Assembly (NCBI GenBank): GCA_031082155.1
Contig: JAVHLL010000010.1
Span: forward strand, 1 to 64,000
DNA: 64,000 nucleotides
Origin: Thermodesulfovibrionales bacterium
Lineage (GTDB): Bacteria > Nitrospirota > Thermodesulfovibrionia > Thermodesulfovibrionales > SM23-35
Direction: 5' to 3'
Part shown: piece by piece, positions 25,148 to 34,141 of the stretch
How the letters are laid out: every line of letters begins with the position of its first letter
How positions within the stretch are numbered: the stretch's first letter is position 1
Program-made: the position numbers and the translations under genes
The notes under the pieces: generated by a model
What the model was told of the DNA's origin: nothing
Database searches by the model: none
What the model saw: the letters and a program-made list of their open reading frames with translations, nothing else

Positions 25148-25922
25148 TATATCCCCCTTGCATTTCTTCTTCTTCTCCAAGATACGCAACAATTACTTCC
25201 GGGTTTTTCTGGATTTCAAGCGGTGTGCCCTCAGCAATTACCTCGCCGAAATTCAGAACAGTGACAGAGTCACTTATCCTCATCACCAGGTCCATGTCGT
25301 GTTCGACAAGGACTACGGTTATCTTAAGCTCATCCCTGATTTTCCTGATAATCTCTCCGAGATCGCGTGTTTCCTTTATATTCAACCCTGCAGCAGGTTC
25401 GTCCAGAAGAATAAGCCGTGGCCCTGTAGCCAGGGCCCTTCCAATTTCTAAAATCCTTTGCTCTCCGATGGGAAGATTGGAAGCGACTTCGTCTTTTCTA
25501 TGACCGAGGTTGATATAGTTAAGAATTTCTTCACTTTTCCGTTGTATCTCCCTTTCTTCTCTCATGACAGAGGGGAATTTAAATCCTGAAGAGAAGAACC
25601 CGGCTTTGGTCTTCGCATACCGGCCAACCATAATATTTTCGAGAACGGTCATATTTCCAAACAGTTCAACATGCTGGAAGGTGCGTGAAATGCCCTTTCT
25701 GGCGATTCTTGAAGGACCCAGACGAATAATCTTTTCACCAGAAAACATGACTTCACCTTTATCGGGCTGATGAATACCGCTTACAATATTGAGCAGAGTC
25801 GTCTTACCGGCGCCATTTGGACCTATAAGCGCTTTAATGTGACCCTGTTCTACGTCGAAACTGATATTTCGCAGAGCTATAAGTCCTCCGAAACTTTTCC
25901 ATATCTCTTTAACGCTTAGCAA
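25134..25922 (-). CDS. livG: Branched-chain amino acid type ABC transporter, ATPase LivG
   Basis: Second ATPase of the importer. It has GPNGAGKTTLLN (Walker A), the LivG-specific insertion region (GISRTFQHVELFGNMTVLENIMVG), LPIGEQRILEIGRALA and LILLDEPAAGLN. The TTG at 25922, giving MLSVKEIWKSFGGL, is preferred because a GAGAGG site lies eight bases upstream within livM. Another TTG at 25928 is too close to it. It overlaps livM by 14 bases. Confidence 0.93.
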   Translation of the reverse strand: MLSVKEIWKSFGGLIALRNISFDVEQGHIKALIGPNGAGKTTLLNIVSGIHQPDKGEVMFSGEKIIRLGPSRIARKGISRTFQHVELFGNMTVLENIMVGRYAKTKAGFFSSGFKFPSVMREEREIQRKSEEILNYINLGHRKDEVASNLPIGEQRILEIGRALATGPRLILLDEPAAGLNIKETRDLGEIIRKIRDELKITVVLVEHDMDLVMRISDSVTVLNFGEVIAEGTPLEIQKNPEVIVAYLGEEEEMQGGYSAHP

Positions 25923-26859
25923 AAGCAAAGCCTCTCAGTTTCTTTATCTTGTCGATCAGGATTGGAACCAATCCCTTTCTGAAAAACATGAGGGATAACG
26001 TCAGGATTAAACCGTAGACCAGCACATCCAACTCTTCAAACTTCCTTAACAGCTCCGGCAGCACAGTAATAACCACTGCCCCGATGATTGCGCCCCACAA
26101 GTTCGAAATACCCCCAACAATCACCATCGTAAGGACTAAGATGGAGTAGAACAATGAAAAACTGCTCGGACTGATAAATGTCACATAATGCGCATAAAGA
26201 CTGCCGGCAAGAGAGGCATAGACCGCACTAAGGATAAAAACTTTTATTTTGATTGCAGTGACATTCAACCCCATCGCGTTACATGCCATTTCGCTGTCGT
26301 GGATAGCTCTCAATGCTCTTCCAGTTCTTGATTGAATAAGATTTATAGAGAAGAACATTATTACGGCAACAATACCCCATATCAGGTAGAAATAGCCCTG
26401 TGTTGAATCTATGGCATATCCGAAGAAACCGAAATGAGGGATATCTCCAAAGCCTGAAGGACCTCCAGGTCCCCATTCATTCAGGATTATATAGATAATT
26501 TCGCCAAAACCAAGTGTGGCTACCGCTAGATAATGTCCTTTTAATCTCAGCGCGGGGACTGCTAATATCACTGCAGCAATGGCAGAAATACCCATTGCTA
26601 AGATTGTACTGATAACGACCGGAAATCCCATATGAACACTTAAAATAGACGAGACATACGCACCGATACCATAAAACCCTGCCTGTCCTAATGATACCTG
26701 ACCCGCATACCCCATAAGTATGCATAGCCCAATCGCTACCAACGCATTTATCCCGGAAAATATTCCAACAGTCAATGTATAGGTGTTGCCTGAGATGACA
26801 GGCAGTAAGACAACAAAAAAGACCAAAATGAGCAGAGATAAGAAATCCTCTTTTTTCAT
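25909..26859 (-). CDS. livM: Branched-chain amino acid type ABC transporter, permease LivM
   Basis: Inner-membrane permease, 316 aa, with about ten hydrophobic segments and the conserved LivM blocks GYAGQVSLGQAGFYGIGAY (near residues 50-68) and the EAA-like loop GRALRAIHDSEMACNAMGLN. It pairs with LivH three bases upstream. The solute is not fixed by sequence: many Liv systems carry aromatic acids rather than Leu/Ile/Val. Confidence 0.93.
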   Translation of the reverse strand: MKKEDFLSLLILVFFVVLLPVISGNTYTLTVGIFSGINALVAIGLCILMGYAGQVSLGQAGFYGIGAYVSSILSVHMGFPVVISTILAMGISAIAAVILAVPALRLKGHYLAVATLGFGEIIYIILNEWGPGGPSGFGDIPHFGFFGYAIDSTQGYFYLIWGIVAVIMFFSINLIQSRTGRALRAIHDSEMACNAMGLNVTAIKIKVFILSAVYASLAGSLYAHYVTFISPSSFSLFYSILVLTMVIVGGISNLWGAIIGAVVITVLPELLRKFEELDVLVYGLILTLSLMFFRKGLVPILIDKIKKLRGFAFAKR

Positions 26860-26862
26860 GTG

Positions 26863-27750
26863 TTAAAACTTCCTCAAATCGAGTGTTGTTTTGCTGACGA
26901 ATAATCCGGAAGGTTTTAAGAAAAGAATCACCAGGAGAATAACGAGCGCTACTGCGTCCTTTGATCCTGAATGTATGTATCCGGCGGTCATGGACTCAAG
27001 GACACCGATAAGGAATCCGCCTAGCACCGCTCCTCTATTGCTCCCAATTCCCCCCATTATTGCCGCACAAAACCCTTTTACCGCAAGCATGGGACCTTTG
27101 TCATATTCCATCAGAGAGATAGGAGTTATCGCCATACCTCCAATCGCACCAACTATGGCGCTCAGTATAAAAGAAAACATAACCATTCGCGATACATTGA
27201 TTCCCACTAGTTTCGCTGCGGTAGTATGCACTGAACAAGCGAGCATGGCTTTTCCCAGCATGGTCTTTTTAAAGAAAAAAAACAACAAAACGATACAGAA
27301 ACCGGTAATACCTATAACCCAAAGCGCCTGTTGCTGAATAATTGCCCCATAAATGTTCACAGGTTCTCCTTCGGTAAACGCAGGGTACACATAGGGTTCC
27401 TTGCCGAAACTGAACATTAAAATACCCCGTAACACGATCGAAACTGCGATGGTAATCATAATCATCAGCAACAGATCCGGATTTTTTAAAGGTTTTATTG
27501 TAAGCCTTTCCATGAGAAACCCGATAATTCCGGCGGTAAGAATGGTCAATGCAACCGAAACAAAAAAGGGGAGTTTCAGCGATTCGGAAAAAAACCACAT
27601 CATGAGACCACCGATTACGACAAATTCACCCTGGGCGAGATTTATAATAGACGTAGCATTATAGGTTATATTAAACCCTATAGCAACCAAGGCATACACA
27701 GCCCCGACGGTAAGACCTGAGAAAAGAAATTGTAAGAAGACTGTAAGCAA
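26863..27750 (-). CDS. livH: Branched-chain amino acid type ABC transporter, permease LivH
   Basis: Permease of 295 aa with the LivH opening FSGLTVGAVYALVAIGFNITYNATSIINLAQGEFVVIGG, abundant hydrophobic segments, and the cytoplasmic loop GKAMLACSVHTTAAKLVGIN. The gene is separated from livK by 64 bp that hold a strong 12-bp hairpin, probably adjusting binding protein versus permease levels. Confidence 0.93.
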   Translation of the reverse strand: MLTVFLQFLFSGLTVGAVYALVAIGFNITYNATSIINLAQGEFVVIGGLMMWFFSESLKLPFFVSVALTILTAGIIGFLMERLTIKPLKNPDLLLMIMITIAVSIVLRGILMFSFGKEPYVYPAFTEGEPVNIYGAIIQQQALWVIGITGFCIVLLFFFFKKTMLGKAMLACSVHTTAAKLVGINVSRMVMFSFILSAIVGAIGGMAITPISLMEYDKGPMLAVKGFCAAIMGGIGSNRGAVLGGFLIGVLESMTAGYIHSGSKDAVALVILLVILFLKPSGLFVSKTTLDLRKF

Positions 27751-27771
27751 ATTTTGATATTTCCTGAAGAG

Positions 27772-27801
27772 ACTTGAGGGGATAGTACCATCCCCTCAAG
27801 T
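27772..27801 (-). promoter_or_regulatory. Intercistronic hairpin between livK and livH
   Basis: ACTTGAGGGGAT pairs perfectly with ATCCCCTCAAGT around a 6-base loop. No T-run follows on the minus strand, so it is more likely an RNA-stabilising or processing hairpin that protects the livK message than a full terminator. Confidence 0.65.
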
Positions 27802-27814
27802 GTTCAATCCATGA

Positions 27815-28975
27815 TTATTTTAACAGTGACCAATCACCATTTTTTACTACGACCATCTCAAAAGCATTCTTGTCTAAACCGCAGTGGTCATTCTTTGACA
27901 TATTAAAAACACCGCCGGTCCCCGGCCAATTCTTGATCTTCGTTTCTATATAATCTCTTATCTTCTTTTTGTCAGGGCCGACTTTTTTCAGTGCTTCCAC
28001 TATCATCATGATGGAATCATATGCATGTCCGCCAAAGGTGCCCGGTTCACCTTTATATCTTGCCTCATAATCCTGCGTATACTTTTTCAATAAAGCTTTC
28101 TGGGGGTGCTTGTCCGCGAGTTTATCCCATACTACCAGCCTTCCGAGTGGCGCGATGACTCCTTCTGCAGCCTTCCCTGCGAGTTCTATGTTCTTCTTGC
28201 TTCCCCATCCATGGCTCTGATAGAGAGGGATCCCCATTCTCAGTGCATGCCAGTTTTTTGTCACAACTACCTGGCCCGGTCCTACAGACCAGTTAATTAC
28301 CGCCTGGGCTCCTGAGGCCTTGATTTTAGTAAGCTGTGTCGTCATATCTGAATCTTTTGGCCCGTATTTCTCTTCTGCAACAATAGTAATGCCATATTTG
28401 GGGGCTATTTCAATGAGTGCCTTTTTCCCAGCATCCCCAAAGCCTGTGGATATAGTGATAATTCCGACCTTGCTTATGCCCTGCTTTTTCATATACCCAT
28501 AGATTGCCTCAACTGCGCTGATATCATACTGGGGTGTTTTGAAAATCCAGGTTCGATCTTTGACAGGCTGGGTTATCGGCGCCCCGGCTGCACAGGAAAG
28601 GAGCGGTGTCGCGGCAGTATTCAGAATAGGGACCAATGCCATTGATTCACCGGTAGTCGACGGCCCTATAATAGCCAGAACCTTATCATTTTCGAGAAGT
28701 TTTTTGGCGGAGAGAACAGCCTGCGTCTCATCACTTTTTGTATCCTCAATAAGAATTTCAAGAGGATGTCCGTTTATACCGCCCGCTTTGTTAATCTGAT
28801 CCTGGAGCATGAGCGCGGTATTCTTTTCAGGTTCTCCCAAGAAAGAAGCAGGCCCGGTTACTGCAAGAAGCGCCCCTATTTTATAGGGTTCTTTTGCAAA
28901 GGCATTCACGCACAAAAGACAAACAGACAATACTGCAACCATTACTACAAAAAACTTTCCCGATGTTCTTTTCAT
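27815..28975 (-). CDS. livK: Liv-type periplasmic substrate-binding protein
   Basis: Periplasmic receptor of the Liv importer, 386 aa from ATG 28975 (AGGAGG site). The signal peptide ends near VNAFA. It has the type I periplasmic-binding fold: KIGALLAVTGPASFLGEPEKNTALMLQ, ALVPILNTAATPLLSCAAGAPIT, and YDSIMMIVEALKKVG. It precedes livHMGF and follows a tandem-ACT gene. The ligand pocket cannot be assigned; aromatic acid or amino acid ligands are favoured by the surrounding ligase genes. Confidence 0.92.
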   Translation of the reverse strand: MKRTSGKFFVVMVAVLSVCLLCVNAFAKEPYKIGALLAVTGPASFLGEPEKNTALMLQDQINKAGGINGHPLEILIEDTKSDETQAVLSAKKLLENDKVLAIIGPSTTGESMALVPILNTAATPLLSCAAGAPITQPVKDRTWIFKTPQYDISAVEAIYGYMKKQGISKVGIITISTGFGDAGKKALIEIAPKYGITIVAEEKYGPKDSDMTTQLTKIKASGAQAVINWSVGPGQVVVTKNWHALRMGIPLYQSHGWGSKKNIELAGKAAEGVIAPLGRLVVWDKLADKHPQKALLKKYTQDYEARYKGEPGTFGGHAYDSIMMIVEALKKVGPDKKKIRDYIETKIKNWPGTGGVFNMSKNDHCGLDKNAFEMVVVKNGDWSLLK

Positions 28976-28999
28976 ACACTCCTCCTTCAAATGAATTTA

Positions 29000-29431
29000 T
29001 TACAACGCGGAGAGTTCTTCTCCTTCCAGGATCCTTACACCCGCTTGCCGCAGTATATCAACAGACTTCTCTATTTCGTCAAAACGAAAAATAACAATGG
29101 CATTTTCTCCGCTCTTTTCCACAAAGGCGTACATATACTCAACGTTTATTCCTTCTCCTTTTATTGTGCTCAGGATAGTAGACAGTCCTCCCGGTCTGTC
29201 CGGCACTTCAATTGCAATAACCTTTGTTTTCTCGACAGTAAAGCCCTTCTCTTTTAAGGCATGCCGCGCCTTTTCTGTATCATTCACAATAAGTCTCAAT
29301 ATCCCGAAATCAGCGGTATCAGCAAGATAAAGAGCCCTTATATTGATTCCTGCTTCAGATAATACAGAGGTTACTTCGGCTAGTCTTCCTGATTTGTTCT
29401 CGAGAAATATGGATATCTGCTCAACATTCAT
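29000..29431 (-). CDS. Tandem ACT-domain protein (paralogue 1)
   Basis: A 143-aa cytoplasmic protein made of two ACT domains (about 1-70 and 71-143), with QISIFLENKSGRLAEVTSVLSEAGINI and VPDRPGGLSTILSTIKGEGINVEYMYAF. ACT pairs bind amino acids at their interface; no catalytic domain is attached. It starts the liv/ligase/porin string. It is clearly similar to the third paralogue (33.7 kb) and less so to the second (31.9 kb). An aromatic amino acid sensor modulating the neighbouring ligase or IOR is the inferred role. Confidence 0.85.
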   Translation of the reverse strand: MNVEQISIFLENKSGRLAEVTSVLSEAGINIRALYLADTADFGILRLIVNDTEKARHALKEKGFTVEKTKVIAIEVPDRPGGLSTILSTIKGEGINVEYMYAFVEKSGENAIVIFRFDEIEKSVDILRQAGVRILEGEELSAL

Positions 29432-30021
29432 AATAGTTTGCCTTAATCAAAAACATGGATATAACACTATCACATTTTGGAGCAAGAAAACAATATATTG
29501 TGCTCCATTCCGAGCCACATAATTTCTTAATTAAATGCTTAATTAGTGCCGGTTTATCCTCTTTTCAAGAAAACCAAGAAACTGTCATTCACGCAATCAA
29601 AGCGCGTCGGGAATCCTTTATAGAATCCATCGGAAAGATTCCGGACAAGCCGGAATGACAAATAAATATGAGACAATTCGCATTGATAAACAAACTCGAA
29701 TTATAGATATTCCACTTTTCGGTACACTCTTTCCGATCCGGTACTGATCCCTGCAGATGAAGCGAATCCCGGCGTCCATTTTTATTTTAAAGAAACACTT
29801 TCTACGTGCTCGACATATCCTGAACAGTCAGGCACGACTATCTGGAGCGCTCCTGTTCCATGATTCATTCGTGATTCATAATTCATTGCAGGAATTTTTA
29901 AATATATGATAAAATTATTGACTTTTCTATATTTATTGCGGATTTTACTTGTTTCGTTGATATCAAATACATGACTACGGCAAAAATACTGCTGGGATTC
30001 ACCGGCACTTGAAGAGGGAAA
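29432..30021. other. 590-bp divergent intergenic region
   Basis: Separates the minus-strand ACT/liv string from the plus-strand iorB group, so it must hold promoters for both. It contains a repeat copy (29583-29660), a GGAGCA/TGCTCC inverted repeat (29479-29506), the palindrome GGAGCGCTCC (29844-29853), repeated TGATTCAT, and a short Leu-rich frame (29906-29974). No convincing gene was found. Confidence 0.6.
29583..29660. repeat. Dispersed palindromic repeat, copy A
   Basis: Begins GTCATTC and ends GAATGAC, with an internal AAAGCGCGTCGGGAATCC arm and ATTCCGGACAAGCCGG. It shares the AAAGCGCGTCGGG variant with the copy at 47353. Confidence 0.8.
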
Positions 30022-30609
30022 ATGGGAACTATCAATATACTTTTTTCGGGAGTGGGGGGTCAGGGAATTATCCTTGCGAGCAAAATATTAACTCAATGCG
30101 CCTTTGTTTCAGGGTACATGGTAAAAGAGAGTGAACTGCATGGCATGGCGCAAAGAGGAGGGAGCGTCACAAGTCATGTGCGTTTCGGCGAAGAGGCATA
30201 TTCTCCTTTAATCCAAAAGGGTAAGGCTGACTTTCTGATAGCACTTGAAGAGCTTGAAGGATTGCGATATGCTGATTATCTCAAACCAGACGGCTATGTA
30301 ATACTCAACCAGAAAAGGGTAATGCCCTCCGCTCTTAATACAGCCCTCACCCCGTATCCTGAAGACGTCAAATCTCAATTGGAGGCCACGGGTTTTCACG
30401 TTGACGCCGTGAATGCATTTGAGATCGCAAACAACCTGGGAAACCCCAAACTGGACAATATTATTATCATGGGAATGCTTTCCCGGTACCTGCCTTTCAC
30501 TATTGCAACATGGGAAATGGTGATAAAAGAATCTGTGCCGGCAAAGACAATTGAGCTCAACCTTTCTGCGTTCAAGGTAGGGCGTGAGCTTATAAAGGGG
30601 AAAGCATAA
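30022..30609 (+). CDS. iorB: Indolepyruvate:ferredoxin oxidoreductase, beta subunit
   Basis: Gamma-type/2-oxoacid oxidoreductase subunit, 195 aa, with the opening INILFSGVGGQGIILASKIL and SELHGMAQRGGSVTSHVRFG, which are diagnostic for IorB. With IorA it converts arylpyruvates and CoA to arylacetyl-CoA, CO2 and reduced ferredoxin, or the reverse. Its stop is two bases before an aryl-CoA ligase gene, so they are one operon. The alpha subunit is encoded separately and convergently at 34.1-35.7 kb. Confidence 0.92.
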   Translation: MGTINILFSGVGGQGIILASKILTQCAFVSGYMVKESELHGMAQRGGSVTSHVRFGEEAYSPLIQKGKADFLIALEELEGLRYADYLKPDGYVILNQKRVMPSALNTALTPYPEDVKSQLEATGFHVDAVNAFEIANNLGNPKLDNIIIMGMLSRYLPFTIATWEMVIKESVPAKTIELNLSAFKVGRELIKGKA

Positions 30610-30611
30610 GA

Positions 30612-31904
30612 ATGTTCTGGCAAAAAGATATCGAAATGATTAGCCGCAGGGCTCTGGAAGAATTGCAGCTGAAAAGGTTGAAACAAACTGTTCGCCAGGC
30701 CTATAAAAATATACCGTTCTACAAAGAACACTTTTCAAAACTTCACATTCAGCCAAAAGACATCACCTCTCTAAAGGATATCCGGAAACTCCCCTTCACA
30801 ACCAGGGAAGATCTGCGTGAATATTACCCATTTGGCATGCTTGCCGTTACAAAAGAACAGGTTGTGCGTCTCCATACCTCAAGCGGAACCACAGGGAAAC
30901 CAAAAGCCATCTTTTTTACAAAAAAAGACGTAGACCGTGCAGCCGAGCTCATAGCCCGATGCCTTATTATGACAGGAGTTGCAAAAGGTGATGTGCTCCA
31001 GAACATGATGACCTATGGATTATTTACCGGCGCTCTCGTCATGCATTATGGCGCGGAGAAAGTGGGCGTATTGGTAATTCCGGCAGGTCCTGGAAATACA
31101 AAGAGACAGATAGCCCTTATGCAGGATTTTAAGACTACTACCCTCCATATCACTCCCAGTTATGCGCTCTATCTTGCCACAGTTATGCAGAATGAAGGAC
31201 TGGACCCGCAAAAAGACTTTTCTCTCCGTAGGGCATATCTCGGTTCCGAACCATATTCTGAAGAAACGAGGAAAAAGATTGAAAAGTTCTTTCACATTGA
31301 TGTATATAATTCTTACGGATTGTCTGAAATGAATGGTCCGGGAGTTGCATTTGAATGCAGGGAAAAGAATGGGATGCATCTGTGGGAAGATAACTTCATC
31401 ATGGAGGTCATCGATCCCGATACTGGTGAAACAAAGCCTGACGGGGAAAAAGGTGAGCTTGTCCTCACTACGCTATACCGTGAAGCGATGCCTATCCTGC
31501 GTTACCGAACACGCGATATCACCAGGATACTTCCAGGTAAATGTAAATGTGGGAGAACCCATCGCAGGATTTCACGGATTATCGGCAGAACAGACGATAT
31601 GATTATCGTACGCGGGGTAAACATTTTCCCTCAACAGATCGAACGGGTTTTGATGGGCGTCAAAGCCGTTGCGCAGAATTATCAGATCGTCCTCGAGTCT
31701 TATGACCAGATGACCGTGAGAGTGGAAATCGTGAAAGAACTCTTCGACGGGAAAGTGGATCATTTAGTAAATCTCAGGAACGAGATAACAGAAAAAATAC
31801 GGTCAGAAATCCTTGTAAGACCAAAAGTGGAACTCCTGGAGCCGGGCACGCTGCCGGTGAGCGAGGGGAAAGCAATTAGAGTTATTGATAAACGGACTCT
31901 TTAA
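30612..31904 (+). CDS. Phenylacetate-CoA ligase family protein (paralogue 2)
   Basis: AMP-forming aryl-CoA ligase of 430 aa. Motifs are [16 protein letters not shown] (adenylation), YNSYGLSEMNGPGVAFEC, RYRTRDITRIL, a CKCGRTHRRI cysteine motif, GRTDDMIIVRGVNIFPQQIE and the terminal GKAIRVIDKRTL. It lies between iorB and the second ACT gene. The proximity to IOR suggests that it activates or releases the arylacetate used or made by IOR. Confidence 0.9.
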   Translation: MFWQKDIEMISRRALEELQLKRLKQTVRQAYKNIPFYKEHFSKLHIQPKDITSLKDIRKLPFTTREDLREYYPFGMLAVTKEQVVRLHTSSGTTGKPKAIFFTKKDVDRAAELIARCLIMTGVAKGDVLQNMMTYGLFTGALVMHYGAEKVGVLVIPAGPGNTKRQIALMQDFKTTTLHITPSYALYLATVMQNEGLDPQKDFSLRRAYLGSEPYSEETRKKIEKFFHIDVYNSYGLSEMNGPGVAFECREKNGMHLWEDNFIMEVIDPDTGETKPDGEKGELVLTTLYREAMPILRYRTRDITRILPGKCKCGRTHRRISRIIGRTDDMIIVRGVNIFPQQIERVLMGVKAVAQNYQIVLESYDQMTVRVEIVKELFDGKVDHLVNLRNEITEKIRSEILVRPKVELLEPGTLPVSEGKAIRVIDKRTL

Positions 31905-31945
31905 AATAACCAGGTGACCTTAGTCACCGGGAAGAGGATCTCCAT

Positions 31946-32413
31946 ATGGAACAATTAAAGCAGCTCTCCATCTTTTCTGAAAACAAGCCCGGCAGACTTA
32001 CCAAAATAACAAAAGTTCTCGCGGAAGAAGGCGTGAACATCCTTGCAATCAATATTGCAAGTTCTGATGGGTTCGGGGTAATACGGTTTATCGTCGATAA
32101 ATGCGAACTGGCTGCACAGAAGCTCCGGCAAAAAGGCTTTACCGTCTCTCTTAATGAAGTGATGGCTATTGAATTAGTGGACAGGCCCGGGGGATTATTT
32201 GAAGTCTCCGCGCTTTTATCAAAGAAAAAAATCAATATCGAGAACGCGTATGTATTGATCCTGGGATCAAGAAAAAAGGCCTTCTTAATAGTAGATGTGA
32301 ATGAAATCGAAAAAGCGAAAAAACTTTTAAAGCATGAAAATCTGCGTTTTTTTACCGTAAAGAAAAGAGGGGAAAGCAAAACCGTACAAGGAGAAAAAAA
32401 TGATCTGGAATAA
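31946..32413 (+). CDS. Tandem ACT-domain protein (paralogue 2, divergent)
   Basis: A 155-aa double-ACT protein ([52 protein letters not shown]). It differs from paralogues 1 and 3 in the first-domain tail and in a basic C-terminal extension. It overlaps the start of the third ligase gene by 14 bases, so it is translationally coupled to it. A different amino acid specificity is plausible but not shown. Confidence 0.83.
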   Translation: MEQLKQLSIFSENKPGRLTKITKVLAEEGVNILAINIASSDGFGVIRFIVDKCELAAQKLRQKGFTVSLNEVMAIELVDRPGGLFEVSALLSKKKINIENAYVLILGSRKKAFLIVDVNEIEKAKKLLKHENLRFFTVKKRGESKTVQGEKNDLE

Positions 32414-33698
32414 AGAAGCAGAAAGCATGCGCATCGGGGAGAGGGAAACGCTGCAGATCGAAAGACTTAAGGCAATTCTCAGACGAGCATATAAAAATGT
32501 ACCCTATTACAAAAATAGATTCGACGAACTGAAGGTTAAACCGGCAGATATTAAAAGCCTTAAAGACATAAAAAAACTCCCGTTCACCACAAAAACCGAC
32601 TTGAGAGAAGGATACCCTTTCGGGTTTTTCGCAGTCCCGCGCAAGGAAATAGTAGAGGTGCACACTTCGTCCGGAACTACAGGAAAGCCGACAGTATCCG
32701 GCTATACGAGGAAAGACATAGATATCTGGGGTGAAGTGGTAGCGCGCGCCCTCACAATGTGCGGTGCGACAAAAAACGATATTATTCAAAATGGATATGG
32801 ATATGGCCTGTTTACCGGGGGACTGGGCGTGCACTATGGAGCCCAGCGGATCGGGGCAACTATAGTCCCAGTGTCCGCAGGTCAGACAAAAAGACACCTC
32901 GACATTATGCAGGATTTTGGCTCCACCATCCTCACCTGCACCCCGTCTTACGCATTGTATCTTACAGAAGCAGTTGCAGAAGCAGGCATAAATATCAAGA
33001 AATTGAAACTCAAGGCGGGATGTTTCGGCGCAGAGATGTGGACTGACAGGATGCGTGATGAAATCGAAAAGAGGTTTCACCTGCTCGCACTGAATATTTA
33101 CGGACTCACTGAAATAATAGGTCCGGGTGTAGCACAGGAATGCGACCAAAAAAATGGACTCCACATCTTTGAGGACCATTTCTATCCAGAGGTTGTTTCC
33201 CCTGAGACACTCGATCCCCTTCCTGATGGGGAAAAAGGAGAGCTGGTTCTCACTACATTAACCCGCGACGGCATGCCGATGATCCGATTCAGGACGAGGG
33301 ATATAACCACGTTAAGGAGAGAACCCTGCAAATGTGGGAGGACCCTTGTCCGTATGGACCGTATCACCGGACGCTCAGACGATATGCTGAAGATAAGGGG
33401 CGTTCTCATCTTCCCTTCCCAGATCGAAAAAGCGCTGCTTGAAGTAAAAGGCGTAGAACCGCATTATCAAATAATCGTGACACGACCGCAGCACCTTGAT
33501 GAGATTGAGGTACAGGTAGAGACTTCGAAGAAATTATTCTCTGACGAAGTGAAACACCTTGAGGAAGTGAAGAAGAAAATCGAAAAACACATTGAAAACT
33601 CAATCGGGCTCAGGGTAAAGGTTACGCTCGTTGAACCAAAGACCCTTCCCAGAAGTGAAGGCAAAGCAAAGAGGGTTATAGACAAACGTCAATTATAA
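32400..33698 (+). CDS. Phenylacetate-CoA ligase family protein (paralogue 3)
   Basis: A 432-aa ligase with [78 protein letters not shown] and [12 protein letters not shown]. It has an AAGGAG site six bases before the ATG. Its adenylation loop is closer to paralogue 1 (PTxxGYTRxDI) than to paralogue 2, which suggests different substrates. It is followed after 11 bp by the third ACT gene. Confidence 0.9.
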   Translation: MIWNKEAESMRIGERETLQIERLKAILRRAYKNVPYYKNRFDELKVKPADIKSLKDIKKLPFTTKTDLREGYPFGFFAVPRKEIVEVHTSSGTTGKPTVSGYTRKDIDIWGEVVARALTMCGATKNDIIQNGYGYGLFTGGLGVHYGAQRIGATIVPVSAGQTKRHLDIMQDFGSTILTCTPSYALYLTEAVAEAGINIKKLKLKAGCFGAEMWTDRMRDEIEKRFHLLALNIYGLTEIIGPGVAQECDQKNGLHIFEDHFYPEVVSPETLDPLPDGEKGELVLTTLTRDGMPMIRFRTRDITTLRREPCKCGRTLVRMDRITGRSDDMLKIRGVLIFPSQIEKALLEVKGVEPHYQIIVTRPQHLDEIEVQVETSKKLFSDEVKHLEEVKKKIEKHIENSIGLRVKVTLVEPKTLPRSEGKAKRVIDKRQL

Positions 33699-33709
33699 AG
33701 GAGTGTGCT

Positions 33710-34141
33710 ATGGAAGTGAAACAAATATCCTTATTTTTAGAGAACAAGAAAGGAAGGTTATCGGAAGCGCTGGACGTCCTCGCAAAGGCAGACATTAACA
33801 TCAGGGCTCTCTCAATCGCTGATACATCAGATTTTGGAATCCTGCGTTTAATTGTCCCCGATCCGGATAAAGCAAAAAAGGTCCTTACGAAAAGCAGCTT
33901 CACGGTCAGGGAAAGTGATGTAATTGCTGTCGGCGTATCGGACAAACCCGGCGGGCTGGCAAGTGTTCTGAAACTTTTAACCGATGCGGATATCAATGTC
34001 GAATATATGTACGCCTTTGTTGAGAAAAGCGGAGAGAAAGCAGTGGTAGTGTTACGGACAGACAGCATCAGCAACGGGAAAAAAGCACTAAAAAAAGCCG
34101 GCGTTACTGTGCTTTCTTCTCGGGACGTATATGGGTTATAG
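33710..34141 (+). CDS. Tandem ACT-domain protein (paralogue 3)
   Basis: A 143-aa double-ACT protein (QISLFLENKKGRLSEALDVLAKADINI; VSDKPGGLASVLKLLTDADINVEYMYAF). It is very close in layout to paralogue 1. The start has a GGAG site. Its 3' end overlaps the convergent iorA 3' end by 38 bp, which leaves no room for a conventional shared terminator between the two operons. Confidence 0.85.
   Translation: MEVKQISLFLENKKGRLSEALDVLAKADINIRALSIADTSDFGILRLIVPDPDKAKKVLTKSSFTVRESDVIAVGVSDKPGGLASVLKLLTDADINVEYMYAFVEKSGEKAVVVLRTDSISNGKKALKKAGVTVLSSRDVYGL

Noticed and set aside
29455-29658. Small plus-strand open frame (67 codons)
   Set aside because: Its second half is translated dispersed repeat, and the first half shows no family features or ribosome site.
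29918-29946. Promoter for the iorB operon from TTGACT at 29918
   Set aside because: The -35 is good but no acceptable -10 lies at 17 bases; too weak to list.
32352-33179. Long antisense frame (275 codons) opposite ligase paralogue 3
   Set aside because: Cysteine- and phenylalanine-rich shadow of a well-supported gene; no domain.
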